Source of the DNA: Afipia sp. P52-10
Lineage (GTDB): Bacteria; Pseudomonadota; Alphaproteobacteria; Rhizobiales; Xanthobacteraceae
Length of the DNA: 64,000 nt
Reading direction: 5' to 3'
NCBI RefSeq assembly: GCF_000516555.1
Contig: NZ_AZSJ01000003.1
Span: 1,435,301-1,499,300 of the forward strand
Shown: in pieces, positions 27,583 through 36,587 of the stretch
Layout: every line of letters begins with the position of its first letter
How positions within the stretch are numbered: the stretch's first letter is position 1
Program-made: the position numbers and the translations under genes
The notes under the pieces: model-generated
Database searches by the model: none
Told to the model about the DNA's origin: nothing
The model's input: only the letters and a program-made list of their open reading frames with translations

Positions 27583-28430
27583 TGGTCGAGCGCCGCCCCT
27601 TCAGCGACTTCATCGCCTACCTGATCCTGACGATCGGCGTGCTGATCGTCGCCTTCCCGGTCTATCTCGCCTTCATCGCCTCGAGCCACGACGCGGCCAC
27701 GGTCGCCAATGGCAACATGCCGCTGCTGCCCGGCGGACATCTCAGCGAGAATTATTATCGCATCGTCGTGCAGGGCGCGGCGCGCCAGATCCGCGAGCCC
27801 GTCGCCTCGATGCTGTTCAATTCATTCGTCTCGGCGATGGGCATCGCGCTCGGCAAAATCGTGATCTCGATCCTGTCTGCTTACGCGGTCGTCTATTTCC
27901 GCTTTCCCTTCCGCAAGACCGCGTTCTGGATCATCTTCGTCACGCTGATGCTGCCGGTCGAGGTACGCATCTATCCGACCTACAAGGTGGTCGCCGACCT
28001 GCACCTGCTCGACACCTACACCGGCCTGATCCTGCCGCTGATCGCCTCCGCCACCGGCACGCTGCTGTTCCGGCAGTTCTTCATGACCGTGCCGGACGAA
28101 CTGCTGGAAGCCTCGCGGATCGACGGCGCGGGTCCGTTCCGCTTCTTCAAGGATACGCTGCTGCCGCTGTCGACGACGACGATCGCGGCATTATTCGTGA
28201 TCCAGTTCATCTACGGCTGGAATCAGTATCTCTGGCCTCTGCTGATCACGACCCAGGACTCGATGCAAACCATCGTCACCGGCATCAAGAAGATGCTGAC
28301 CACGACCGACGCGCTCGCCGAATGGCAGCTCGCGATGGCGACGGCCGTGCTGGCGATGCTGCCGCCGGTGGCGGTGGTCGTTATCATGCAGCGGCTGTTC
28401 GTGCGCGGCCTGGTGGAAACGGAAAAGTAG
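27582..28430 (+). CDS. ugpE: ABC-transporter permease UgpE
   Basis: A 282-residue inner-membrane permease, partner of UgpA, with about six hydrophobic helices and an EAA loop LLEASRIDGAGPFRFFKDTL near 167-186. The last segment before the C-terminus (VVVIMQRLFVRGLVETEK) is typical of the MalG/UgpE branch. It starts one base inside the ugpA stop and is followed 12 nt later by the ATPase gene. Confidence 0.9.
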   Translation: MVERRPFSDFIAYLILTIGVLIVAFPVYLAFIASSHDAATVANGNMPLLPGGHLSENYYRIVVQGAARQIREPVASMLFNSFVSAMGIALGKIVISILSAYAVVYFRFPFRKTAFWIIFVTLMLPVEVRIYPTYKVVADLHLLDTYTGLILPLIASATGTLLFRQFFMTVPDELLEASRIDGAGPFRFFKDTLLPLSTTTIAALFVIQFIYGWNQYLWPLLITTQDSMQTIVTGIKKMLTTTDALAEWQLAMATAVLAMLPPVAVVVIMQRLFVRGLVETEK

Positions 28431-28442
28431 GACGCAAACGGA

Positions 28443-29489
28443 ATGGCGCATGTCACGCTGACAGATGTCCGGAAGACCTATGCGGGTCCGGTCGATGCGA
28501 TCAAAGGCATCACCCTGCATGTGGGCGATGGCCAGTTCTGCGTGCTGGTCGGCCCGTCGGGCTGCGGAAAATCGACACTGCTGCGGATGATCGCGGGGCT
28601 CGAGACAACCACTGCCGGCACGATCGATATCGGCGGCACCATCGTCAATGCGATCGAGCCGGCCAAGCGCGACATCGCCATGGTGTTCCAGAATTACGCG
28701 CTCTACCCGCACATGACTGTCTACAACAACATGGCGTACGGGCTCCGCAACCGCGGCATGGCCGAAGCCGAGATCAGGACGCGGGTCAACGCCGCCGCAC
28801 AGATTCTCGAGATCGGCCCGTTCCTCGATCGCAAGCCGCGGCAACTCTCCGGCGGCCAGCGCCAGCGGGTGGCGATGGGTCGCGCCATCGTCCGCCAGCC
28901 GAAGGTGTTCCTGTTCGACGAGCCGCTGTCGAATCTCGATGCCAAGCTGCGCATCGCCATGCGCGTCGAGATTCGCAAACTGCAACGGCGGCTCAACACC
29001 ACCGCGATCTACGTCACCCATGATCAGCTCGAAGCGATGACGCTGGCCGACATCCTGGTGGTGATGAACGGCGGTCTGATCGAGCAGGCGGGCAAGCCGA
29101 TCGAAATCTATCGGCGGCCGGAGACCACCTTCGTCGCCTCCTTCATCGGCGCACCGCCGATGAACCTGATCCCGCTCGCCCGCGCGCCAGGCATCGCCGC
29201 CGCGACATCACTGCCCGCGGAGGCAGGCATCGTCGGCGTACGTCCGGAGGACCTGTCCTTCGACGGCGGCCCGGCCGCAGGCGGCCTTGCCCTTGACCTC
29301 ACGGTGGAGGCGGTCGAACGGATCGGCGCCGAAACCTTCATTTATGGACAGCATGTGGACGCCGGCGAGATCCTGGTGCGGGTTCCCGGCGAGACGGCGC
29401 CGCCGCTCGGGGCGACGGTGACCGCCACCGCAGGGCGCGCGAAGCTGCATGTCTTCACCGCGGATGGCCGCCGGCGGATCGATCTCTGA
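28443..29489 (+). CDS. ugpC: ABC-transporter ATPase UgpC
   Basis: A 348-residue ATPase of the MalK/UgpC class that powers the UgpA-UgpE channel. Walker A GPSGCGKS (about 37-44), the Q-loop [10 protein letters not shown], signature [14 protein letters not shown], Walker [16 protein letters not shown] and switch His in [10 protein letters not shown] are all present. About 110 C-terminal residues form the regulatory MOP-like domain typical of this class. The start ATG follows GGACGCAAACGGA. It closes the ugpBAEC operon. Confidence 0.93.
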   Translation: MAHVTLTDVRKTYAGPVDAIKGITLHVGDGQFCVLVGPSGCGKSTLLRMIAGLETTTAGTIDIGGTIVNAIEPAKRDIAMVFQNYALYPHMTVYNNMAYGLRNRGMAEAEIRTRVNAAAQILEIGPFLDRKPRQLSGGQRQRVAMGRAIVRQPKVFLFDEPLSNLDAKLRIAMRVEIRKLQRRLNTTAIYVTHDQLEAMTLADILVVMNGGLIEQAGKPIEIYRRPETTFVASFIGAPPMNLIPLARAPGIAAATSLPAEAGIVGVRPEDLSFDGGPAAGGLALDLTVEAVERIGAETFIYGQHVDAGEILVRVPGETAPPLGATVTATAGRAKLHVFTADGRRRIDL

Positions 29490-29607
29490 GGGCGGGCTGG
29501 AATCACGCTATCTTGGCGGAGCCGGCCTCGAATCGGCCATCGGATCGCGCTTCCGAAACGGCAAATTTCACCAGTCTCCCCAGCAGGTTCCTTGTCACCA
29601 AAAGGTG

Positions 29608-29635
29608 CTTGAAAGCGCTTTCCCTCTCCCCATAT
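29608..29635 (+). promoter_or_regulatory. Sigma32 (RpoH)-type heat-shock promoter of hsp20
   Basis: CTTGAAA (29608-29614), a 14-nt spacer, then CCCATAT (29629-29635). Both elements match the sigma32 consensus (CTTGAAA, CCCATNT) exactly. Transcription would start near 29642, leaving a leader of about 80 nt that matches the hairpin region described next. Confidence 0.88.
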
Positions 29636-29647
29636 GATTCTCGTCGT

Positions 29648-29720
29648 CCGGCGACTGACTCGCCGGAAGACAGGGGTGCCATACCGGGCCCCGTCAAAGT
29701 CGCTTCGAGAGGACTTTGGG
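29648..29720 (+). promoter_or_regulatory. ROSE-like RNA thermometer in the hsp20 leader
   Basis: Three consecutive hairpins. The first is CCGGCGA (29648-29654) with TCGCCGG (29660-29666). The second is a GGGG...CCCC stem at about 29673-29692. The third sequesters the ribosome site: CAAAGTC (29695-29701), a bulged G (29702) and CT (29703-29704) pair with AG (29710-29711) and GACTTTG (29712-29718), hiding GAGAGGA two bases before the ATG. The TCGCT opposite AGGA with a bulged G is the defining U(U/C)GCU feature of ROSE elements. Melting at high temperature would free the site. Confidence 0.88.
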
Positions 29721-30146
29721 ATGACTCGTGTTCCTTCGCTATCCAGCCCCTTCCTGCTGGGCTTCGACGAAATCGAGCGCGTGCTCGATCGCGTCGTCAA
29801 AGGCGCCGATGGCTATCCGCCATACAATATCGAGCGTCTTGCCCGTACCAACGGGCAGCCGGAACGCCTGCGGATCACGCTGGCGGTCGCCGGATTCACC
29901 CGCGATCAGCTTGACGTGACGACTGAGGAAAATCAGCTCGTCATTCGCGGCCGGCAGCAGGACGACAAGACCCGTCAATACATCCATCGCGGCATCGCCG
30001 CACGCCACTTCCAGCGGACGTTCGTGCTGGCGGAGGGGATGGAGGTATTAGGAGCGGATTTGCGAAACGGCTTGTTGTCCATCGATCTCGCCAGGCCGGA
30101 GCCTGAACGGGTCGTTAAGACGATAGCCATCAATGAACACGAATAA
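29721..30146 (+). CDS. Small heat-shock protein (Hsp20/alpha-crystallin)
   Basis: A 141-residue holdase chaperone that keeps unfolding proteins soluble during heat stress. The alpha-crystallin domain spans about residues 35-130, with the family segments YNIERL, ERLRITLAVAGF, and LRNGLLSIDLARPEPE. The start at 29721 is preceded by GAGAGG; a longer frame to 29634 would begin inside the promoter -10 box and is rejected. Heat control is visible as a sigma32 promoter plus ROSE-like leader. A DUF1150 gene follows 47 nt downstream. Confidence 0.94.
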   Translation: MTRVPSLSSPFLLGFDEIERVLDRVVKGADGYPPYNIERLARTNGQPERLRITLAVAGFTRDQLDVTTEENQLVIRGRQQDDKTRQYIHRGIAARHFQRTFVLAEGMEVLGADLRNGLLSIDLARPEPERVVKTIAINEHE

Positions 30147-30193
30147 TGCAACCTAGCGGACTCGACCGCTTGTGACTGTAGGAGTCGAGGACC

Positions 30194-30463
30194 ATGACCG
30201 AAGACACCACTGTTCTGAATACCGCGCCTGCCATCACCAAGGAAGCGCTGGCTCATTTGGGCGAAGGCCATATCGCCTATGTGAAGCAAATCCGTTCGGA
30301 GGACGTTCCCGGACTGTTTCCGACCGCCCCCGAACTGTCGCCGGGCCAGAAACTGTTCGCGCTGCACGCTGCGAACGGCACGCCGATCATGCTGACGGAT
30401 AGCCTCGAGGCGGCGATTGCGAACGCGTGGAGCAACGAGCTCCAGACGGTAAGCGTTCACTGA
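30194..30463 (+). CDS. DUF1150 family protein
   Basis: An 89-residue soluble protein. It has the DUF1150 pattern LAHLGEGHIAYVKQI, a GQKLFALHAANGTPIMLTD segment and an ANAWSNEL C-terminal helix. The start has GGAG about 10 nt upstream. There is no known function. The family often sits next to an Hsp20 gene in Alphaproteobacteria, and here it follows hsp20 closely, probably on the same heat-induced transcript, which suggests a stress role (inference). Confidence 0.85.
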   Translation: MTEDTTVLNTAPAITKEALAHLGEGHIAYVKQIRSEDVPGLFPTAPELSPGQKLFALHAANGTPIMLTDSLEAAIANAWSNELQTVSVH

Positions 30464-30488
30464 CGGTTTACCCGCCCGCGCGGTGGCC

Positions 30489-30950
30489 TCACGCCGCCGT
30501 TGCGGGCGGAAGCGCCAGGACAGCGTACAGCGACTCGGCGTCGCGCGATGCCCGCAGCTTGTTGGCAATGTCCTGGTCGCGCAGCAATCGCGCACCCCGC
30601 GCCAGCGCTTTCAGGTGGTCCGCACCCGCACCTTCCGGCGCGAGCAGCAACAGCATTAGATCGACCTGCTGACCATCCATTGCGTCGAAATCAATCGGAC
30701 GCTCCAGCCGCGCAAACAATCCAAACATCCTATCGAGCTTCGGCAGCTTGCCGTGCGGAATGGCGACACCATAGCCGACGGCCGTCGTCCCGAGCTTTTC
30801 CCGCTGCAGCAGCACCTCGAAGATCGTGCGCTCGTTCTGTCCGGTCAATGCTGCCGCACGCGCGGCAAGTTCCTGCAGCGCCTGCTTCTTGCTGTTGACC
30901 TTCAACGCAGGAATGATCGCCTCGGGCGCGACGAGATCCGTAATCGTCAT
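30489..30950 (-). CDS. ptsN: PTS IIA-Ntr regulatory protein
   Basis: A 153-residue EIIA-Ntr, the last phosphocarrier of the nitrogen PTS (EI-Ntr, NPr). The phosphorylated His is His66 in GYGVAIPHGKL. Its phosphorylation state controls potassium transport, nitrogen and carbon metabolism in related bacteria. It follows the hibernation factor and rpoN genes on the same strand, the classic rpoN cluster. A 294-nt spacer separates it from the hibernation-factor gene, so it may have its own promoter. Confidence 0.95.
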   Translation of the reverse strand: MTITDLVAPEAIIPALKVNSKKQALQELAARAAALTGQNERTIFEVLLQREKLGTTAVGYGVAIPHGKLPKLDRMFGLFARLERPIDFDAMDGQQVDLMLLLLAPEGAGADHLKALARGARLLRDQDIANKLRASRDAESLYAVLALPPATAA

Positions 30951-31244
30951 GAAGCGTTCCGAGAATAATGAAGGGTTGAACCTGTTGGGTTGCGATATGG
31001 GGAGCGGGACCGGCGGCCACCAGGCCCGAACCGGACGAGGCCCCCAAGCCTCAAAGGCGCCGGACCATAGGGACCTGCCCGCATGGCGTCAATGCCGAAA
31101 CTGGCGCAACAGTTGAGAAGATTCAGTCTTCATCCACCCATCCTCCGGCATCGGTTCCCGGCCGAAAATATACTAGAACCAACGGCTTCGTTCCGTCACC
31201 GGCGTCGATGTCGCATGACCCGCGCGCCGGCTCAAGCGATCGCG

Positions 31245-31835
31245 TTACCCTGATATCGTTGGCGGATCGACCCAGCCGATATTTCCGTCCGACCGCCGGT
31301 AGATCAGATTCACCCGGCCGCTGTTGCCGTGCAGAAAGACCATCGCCGACGTTCCGCTGAGATCGAGCTCCATCACCGCTTCGCTGACCGACAGTCGCTT
31401 CAGCGAGGTCGTCGCTTCGGCGATGATCACGGGATTGAAGGCATCGATGTCCTCATCCTCGCCGAACGCGGGCGCCTCGATCACATAGCTCGGCACATTG
31501 AGGGTGGCGAGCGCCGCATTGGCCGCCGCCGTCTTGCGCGCGGAGCGATCCTTCAGCCGGCTCTTGTAGCGCCGCAGCCGCTTCTCGATCTGCAGCAGCG
31601 CGAGGTCTGCGCTCGCATAGGCGTCCGCTGCGGTCGCCTCGGCCTCCAGCGTCATTCCGGAATCGAGGTGGAAAAGACAATCGGTCCGAAAGCCTGACCT
31701 ATCCTTGCCGATCGTCACATGTCCGGAGAAGTTGCCGTCGAAGTATTTGCCAAGAACCTCGTCGGTACGGCTGCTGACCCGTTCACGCAAAGCCTCGCCG
31801 ACGCTGATGCCTTTGCCCGACACCCGGATTGTCAT
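31245..31835 (-). CDS. hpf: Long-form ribosome hibernation promoting factor (HPF)
   Basis: A 196-residue protein. The first 100 residues are the S30AE fold that sits in the 30S tRNA channel; after a variable linker the C-terminal 55 residues (KRLSVSEAVMELDLSGTSAM, YRRSDGNIGWVDP) form the dimerisation domain that makes 100S ribosomes in the long form. The start at 31835 has GAGGAG 4 nt upstream; a start at 31916 has none. It lies between rpoN and ptsN, as in most Proteobacteria. Confidence 0.93.
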   Translation of the reverse strand: MTIRVSGKGISVGEALRERVSSRTDEVLGKYFDGNFSGHVTIGKDRSGFRTDCLFHLDSGMTLEAEATAADAYASADLALLQIEKRLRRYKSRLKDRSARKTAAANAALATLNVPSYVIEAPAFGEDEDIDAFNPVIIAEATTSLKRLSVSEAVMELDLSGTSAMVFLHGNSGRVNLIYRRSDGNIGWVDPPTISG

Positions 31836-31888
31836 GTCGCTCCTCAACCTTTGGTGATTGTCGAATGGACGGAGGGAATGCCGCACTT

Positions 31889-31920
31889 GGAGCTGGTCAC
31901 ACTCGGAGCTGGTCACATCG
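31889..31920. repeat. Two tandem copies of a 16-bp unit
   Basis: GGAGCTGGTCACACTC followed by GGAGCTGGTCACATCG, in the short spacer between the rpoN stop and the HPF start. Confidence 0.75.
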
Positions 31921-31973
31921 GGATCATGACCTCACTATCTTTGTTGCGAGCGCGCGCGCTTCGGCGCAACGCT

Positions 31974-33578
31974 CTAGACAGCGGCAACGGTGGGAGCCGT
32001 TGCTTCGTTCCCTTGCATATACTTTTTGTCGCGGCGCCGCTGGACGGACGACGGTATACGCATGGCTTCGCGATACTTTGCCACCGTTCGGCGGGCAATG
32101 TCGATACCTGCCGCTCTCAGCATTTCGACGATGGCGTCGTCGGAGAGAATCTCGTTCGGACTCTCCGCATCGATCATCTGTCTGATGCGGTGCCGCACGG
32201 CTTCGGCCGAGTGCGCATCGCCGCCGTCGGCTGAGGCGATCGACGCCGTGAAGAAATACTTCAGCTCGACGATGCCGCGCGTCGTCGCCATGTATTTGTT
32301 GGCGGTCACGCGCGACACGGTCGACTCGTGCATTTGAATGGCGTCCGCAACGACCTTCAGGTTGAGCGGCCGCAGATGCGTCACGCCATGCTGGAAGAAG
32401 CCGTCCTGCTGGCGCACGATCTCGGTGGCGACCTTCAGGATCGTCCGCGCGCGCTGATCGAGCGCACGCACCAGCCATGTCGCGTTCTGTAAGCAATCGG
32501 CGAAATAGCTCTTGTCCTCGCCCTTGCGGAGATTGCCCGCGAGCTCGCTGTAGTAGCTCTGATTGACGAGCACCTTCGGCAAGGTATCGCTGTTGAGCTC
32601 CACCAGCCAGCCGCCGTCCGGCCCCGGCCGCACGAACACGTCCGGCACCACGGTCTGCACACGCGTCGAGCCGAACTTCAGTCCCGGCTTCGGATCGAGC
32701 TGACGAATCTCGGCGATCATCTCGGCAAGATCTTCATCATCGATGCCGCAGATTTTCTTGAGTGCTGTCAGGTCGCGCCGCGCAAGGAGATCGAGATTCT
32801 CCACCAGCGCACGCATCGCAGGATCGTAGCGATCGCGCTCAATCAGCTGCAGCGCAAGACATTCGCTGAGACTGCGCGCGCAGATGCCCGGCGGATCGAA
32901 CGTCTGCACGGTAGCGAGCACGCTCTCCACGTCTGCAAGCGGCGCACCGAGCTGTTCGGCCACCTGCATCAGATCGGCAGGCAGGTACCCGGCTTCATCC
33001 ACCAGATCGATCAGATACTGTCCGATCAGGCGCTTGACGGGATCGCCGATCGCCAATGCGAGCTGCTCGGCGAGATGATCGCCCAAGGTCGTTTCAGCGG
33101 TGACGAAGGATTCGAGATTGTAATCGCCGTCTGCAGACGCGCCGCCGCCCCACTCCGCATGCGACGCCGGCGGCGCATCCTGCGCGGCGCGCGCGGCAGC
33201 TTCCGACGGCTCCTCGGGAAAAACGTTCTCGAGGCCGCTGTCGAAGGTCTGCTCCATCTCGGCGCGGCTGCCGAGATCGCGCTCCATCCACTGTTCGGCC
33301 GCGGGCTCGAAATCACTGCCGCCGTCGGTGGCCTCGCCAAACGAATCCGAGCCGCCGTCGTCGAAAGTTCCCTCGTCGCTGCCGCCGGCCTCGGCCCGCT
33401 CCGCCGGCGCCCCGTCCTCGTTGGCGCGCTCCAACAGCGGGTTGCGCTCCAGCTCTTCCTCGACGAAGACCGCCAGATCGAGATTGGACAGCTGCAGCAG
33501 CTTGATCGCCTGCATCAGCTGCGGCGTCATCACCAGCGACTGCGTCTGCCGAAACTCAAGACGTTGTGTCAGCGCCAT
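31974..33578 (-). CDS. rpoN: RNA polymerase sigma54 factor
   Basis: A 534-residue sigma54. It directs polymerase to -24/-12 promoters used with enhancer-binding activators (nitrogen fixation and assimilation, flagella). The N-terminal Gln-rich region I is MALTQRLEFRQTQSLVMTPQ; region II is very acidic (about 45-130); the C-terminal RpoN box reads ARRTVAKYR. The start at 33578 is the first Met matching the family; a start at 33599 exists. It is preceded by the lptB gene and followed by hpf and ptsN. Confidence 0.96.
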   Translation of the reverse strand: MALTQRLEFRQTQSLVMTPQLMQAIKLLQLSNLDLAVFVEEELERNPLLERANEDGAPAERAEAGGSDEGTFDDGGSDSFGEATDGGSDFEPAAEQWMERDLGSRAEMEQTFDSGLENVFPEEPSEAAARAAQDAPPASHAEWGGGASADGDYNLESFVTAETTLGDHLAEQLALAIGDPVKRLIGQYLIDLVDEAGYLPADLMQVAEQLGAPLADVESVLATVQTFDPPGICARSLSECLALQLIERDRYDPAMRALVENLDLLARRDLTALKKICGIDDEDLAEMIAEIRQLDPKPGLKFGSTRVQTVVPDVFVRPGPDGGWLVELNSDTLPKVLVNQSYYSELAGNLRKGEDKSYFADCLQNATWLVRALDQRARTILKVATEIVRQQDGFFQHGVTHLRPLNLKVVADAIQMHESTVSRVTANKYMATTRGIVELKYFFTASIASADGGDAHSAEAVRHRIRQMIDAESPNEILSDDAIVEMLRAAGIDIARRTVAKYREAMRIPSSVQRRRDKKYMQGNEATAPTVAAV

Positions 33579-33685
33579 CGGGCAGGAACCACGGGGCAAG
33601 AACTCTGCTTGGACCGTCTTTGGTCCGATTCTTGCTTACCACTTTCAGGGCCGTTGTACAGGCCTGATTTGTTGCGCTGCACAAA

Positions 33686-34714
33686 CTATAGGCGGAATTC
33701 TTCGCCAAGGTAAAGACGGCGGACGTCCTGGTCGTTGACGATATCGTCCGGATGGCCTTCGGTCAGAACCTCGCCGGCATAGACGATATAGGCGCGGTCG
33801 GTCAGCCCCAGTGTCTCGCGCACGTTGTGGTCGGTGATCAGCACGCCGATGCCGCGGTTGGTCAGGTGGCGCACCAACTCCTGAATGTCGCCGACCGCGA
33901 TCGGGTCAATGCCTGCGAACGGCTCGTCGAGCAGCATGTAGTTCGGCCGTGTCGCCAGCGCCCGCGCGATTTCGACGCGCCGCCGCTCGCCGCCCGACAG
34001 CGCGATCGACGGCGACTTGCGCAGGCGGGTGACGTTGAATTCGTCGAGCAGCGAATCGAGTTCGTACTCGCGCTTCTTCCTGTCAGGCTCGACCACTTCG
34101 AGCACCGCCCGAATGTTCTGCTCGACGGTGAGGCCGCGAAAGATCGACGCTTCCTGTGGCAGGTAGCCGATGCCGAGCCGCGCACGCTGATACATCGGCA
34201 GCTTGGTGACGTCGTGACCGTCGAGCTCGATGCGGCCAGCATCCGCCTTGATCAGCCCGGTGATCATGTAGAACACGGTGGTCTTGCCGGCGCCGTTCGG
34301 TCCCAGCAGTCCGACCGCTTCGCCCCGGCGCACATAGATGCTGACGCCGCGCACGACCTTGCGCGTGCCGAAACTCTTCTCCACGCCATGCGCGGCGAGA
34401 AAACCCGGCCGCGATGCATTGCCGTGCGAAGGAAGCCGCAACGGCTTGACCGTCGACGGCCGCGCCACCGGTGATGGCACTGGCGGCCGAGCGCCCGGGG
34501 TCCGTGCCGTGGCCGCTCGCGGATTGGGATGAGGCGCGCCAGGATGGGGCGCAGGCCCCGGTGCGCCGGGTGGCACCGGCTGGTCGCGCGACGGCATTTT
34601 CAGCAGGTTGCCGATGCCGCCGCCGAGCGAGGCCATGTCGATCTGCTCGCGCGCGAACCCCTTGCGCTTCTGCTGCGCCTTGCCCCGGCGGAAGATGTCA
34701 AAAAAACCTGCCAT
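33686..34714 (-). CDS. lptB: LPS transport ATPase LptB with a proline-rich N-terminal extension
   Basis: A 342-residue ATPase of the LptBFG complex that extracts lipopolysaccharide from the inner membrane. The ABC domain begins near residue 105 and has Walker A GPNGAGKTT (about 138-146), signature LSGGERRRVEIARAL, Walker B YMLLDEPFAGIDP and switch ITDHNVRE. Compared with E. coli LptB (241 residues) it has about 100 extra residues at the N-terminus, rich in Pro, Ala and Arg. I chose Met 34714 (MAGFFDIFRR); a longer frame to 34882 is not conserved. It lies between lptA and rpoN. Confidence 0.93.
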   Translation of the reverse strand: MAGFFDIFRRGKAQQKRKGFAREQIDMASLGGGIGNLLKMPSRDQPVPPGAPGPAPHPGAPHPNPRAATARTPGARPPVPSPVARPSTVKPLRLPSHGNASRPGFLAAHGVEKSFGTRKVVRGVSIYVRRGEAVGLLGPNGAGKTTVFYMITGLIKADAGRIELDGHDVTKLPMYQRARLGIGYLPQEASIFRGLTVEQNIRAVLEVVEPDRKKREYELDSLLDEFNVTRLRKSPSIALSGGERRRVEIARALATRPNYMLLDEPFAGIDPIAVGDIQELVRHLTNRGIGVLITDHNVRETLGLTDRAYIVYAGEVLTEGHPDDIVNDQDVRRLYLGEEFRL

Positions 34715-34933
34715 GCTCGCGCTGAACGGTCCGTTCGCTTGTCCACTCACCGGCACACCGTGCAGCGATGTCGCCGCAGTGCTGTGCCGCCGATCACCCG
34801 TCGCAGGCCGCCTTTGAGCGACCTGTCGTCCCACCCTGCTCGAGCGCGATCTCTTGAAAAGCCGGACCCGTCTCCGCGCCAAGCTCTAGCACAACCGCGT
34901 TGCGAAGTTGCAAATCGTTGCGTCCGGCCGCGC

Positions 34934-35707
34934 TCAGCGCGACCCGCCCCCCATTAAGCCATTGAGTCCAGGGGCTCTTCCGGCGCCGGGGGGCGCGGAA
35001 CCGCTGCCGCCCGAGGGCTGCGAGTTCGACTTGAACAGGCCCTGCACCCGGCCACCCTCGACCCGCGAAACGCCGGTCGTCATATCGACCACCAGCCGCT
35101 CGCCGCGCAGCACGTTGTCGCCCTGAGTCATGATCACACCCTCGCCACCCTTGGTGCCGGTCATGACGATGGTGTTGGTCTTCATGTCGAACTCGCCCTT
35201 GGCGCCGGTGACCGTCTGATCCTTCTGCGTGACGATGACGCTGCCGATCGCGATCAGCTTCTTGATCTGCGAGCTGCCGCCGGGACCGGGGGTCGCCGCC
35301 TTTGCCGACTTGCCGCCCGGCGACGACGCGTTGTCCTGCTCGTAATAGACCTCGAGCGTCTTCGAGCGCATCGTCGTGTCGCCTTGCACCACCTTCACGT
35401 CGCCCTTGGCGTCGCCGAAGAAGGTCGCGATCTTGCTCTTGTCGCGCACTTCGAGCCGCGCCGCGTCGATCTGGATCGGCTTGTCGCGATTCTGCGAGAA
35501 GCCCTGGACCGCGTTCGGCGGCCCGGTGATGCTGCTCGTCGATGTGCTGCTCTTCGATGCGCTGGCCTGTTGCCCACCCTGGGCGTGCGCCGGCGCAAGT
35601 CCTGCCAGCGCAAGTCCTATCAGCACAAGTCCTGCCAGCACCACGGCCATGCCGAGCGCACAGGCAGCCGACAGTCGCAACGAAGCCAAGGCAGTGCGGC
35701 GAATCAT
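34934..35707 (-). CDS. lptA: LPS transport periplasmic protein LptA
   Basis: A 257-residue periplasmic protein with a Sec signal peptide (about 1-42, ending APAHAQ) and an OstA/LptA beta-jellyroll core with segments IQIDAARLEVRDKSKIATF and TVTGAKGEFDM. LptA bridges the periplasm between LptC and LptD. The hydrophobic core of the signal peptide is encoded by three tandem 15-bp repeats giving LAGLV-LIGLA-LAGLA. Low-complexity Ser/Thr and Gly/Pro stretches surround the core. It starts 9 nt after lptC. Confidence 0.9.
   Translation of the reverse strand: MIRRTALASLRLSAACALGMAVVLAGLVLIGLALAGLAPAHAQGGQQASASKSSTSTSSITGPPNAVQGFSQNRDKPIQIDAARLEVRDKSKIATFFGDAKGDVKVVQGDTTMRSKTLEVYYEQDNASSPGGKSAKAATPGPGGSSQIKKLIAIGSVIVTQKDQTVTGAKGEFDMKTNTIVMTGTKGGEGVIMTQGDNVLRGERLVVDMTTGVSRVEGGRVQGLFKSNSQPSGGSGSAPPGAGRAPGLNGLMGGGSR
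35595..35639. repeat. Three 15-bp tandem repeats inside the lptA signal peptide
   Basis: GCAAGTCCTGCCAGC, GCAAGTCCTATCAGC and ACAAGTCCTGCCAGC (plus strand) in direct succession. In the lptA frame each unit encodes five hydrophobic residues. Confidence 0.9.
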
Positions 35708-35716
35708 GGGCTCAGC

Positions 35717-36391
35717 TTACCGTTTCGTCGCGGGTTGCTGGCCGGCAGAATTGTCGAGCGGCTTCAGATGCATCGTCACGCCGCCATAGAACGTCATCAC
35801 CTCGCCGCGGCCGGTGATCTCAAGACGCTGCGCATCGAGCGTGCCTTCCAGCATCTTCACCGCCACCGGCTTGTCCGACACCACAGTCCCCTTTCCCATG
35901 TCCACCGTCGCTTCCGTCAGCCGGGCCTCATAGGTGGCGGACTTCAAGAAGACGTCGTCATAGAGATCGAGCAGCTGCTCGCGGTTCTTGAGGAAGCCGC
36001 GGCGCGCGTCCATCAATACGATCGACTTGTCCTCCATTTCGATCTTCGCCTTCAGCGTTTCAAGTTCGACGTTGTTCGGATTGGTGACGTCCTGCACGGC
36101 GGTTCGCGCAGTCACTTCGTACGGCCGGCGATCCGGCGTGAAGCCAGCCATCTGCGGCGCCTGCATCGTGATCTTGGTGCCGGAGACGACGATGTTGCCG
36201 ACGTCGATCGGCAGGTTGGCCAGCATGCGGAACGGGTTGAACACGGAGATGCCGACGATCACACACAGCGAGACGGCGATCGCGGCCGGAACGGCTTTGC
36301 GCAGGAACCGAACGAACCGGGAATGCCTAGCGGCGGCCGCAAAGCGCCCTTCCAGCTCCGCCAGATAGACCGGATCCTGAACCGAATGCAC
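35717..36391 (-). CDS. lptC: LPS export protein LptC
   Basis: A 224-residue inner-membrane protein: one N-terminal transmembrane helix (about 33-50, AVPAAIAVSLCVIVGISVF) followed by a periplasmic LptC/OstA-like domain (VELETLKAKIEMEDKSIVL). It passes LPS from LptBFG to LptA. The start is GTG at 36391, with GGAG 7 nt upstream. The gene is followed by lptA after 9 nt. Confidence 0.88.
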   Translation of the reverse strand: MHSVQDPVYLAELEGRFAAAARHSRFVRFLRKAVPAAIAVSLCVIVGISVFNPFRMLANLPIDVGNIVVSGTKITMQAPQMAGFTPDRRPYEVTARTAVQDVTNPNNVELETLKAKIEMEDKSIVLMDARRGFLKNREQLLDLYDDVFLKSATYEARLTEATVDMGKGTVVSDKPVAVKMLEGTLDAQRLEITGRGEVMTFYGGVTMHLKPLDNSAGQQPATKR

Positions 36392-36587
36392 CGGTTACTC
36401 CGAGAAAGGAGGATAAAGCATCATTATAAGCCGAAATCGGGCTGTCGTAGCCCCAATCCCGCTGCCGCACCCCACGTCTGCGGGCGATAGATTTAGCACC
36501 CTTACCAGTAGTTCGTTAGGGACCAATTCACTGTGTCCGAAACAGGGCGGTGGACCGCGCTCAATCATCGCTGCCGGACCATCCCGC

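Noticed and set aside
29634-29720. Upstream extension of the hsp20 reading frame
   Set aside because: The ATG at 29634 lies inside the sigma32 -10 box and the extension encodes the ROSE hairpins; the real start is 29721.
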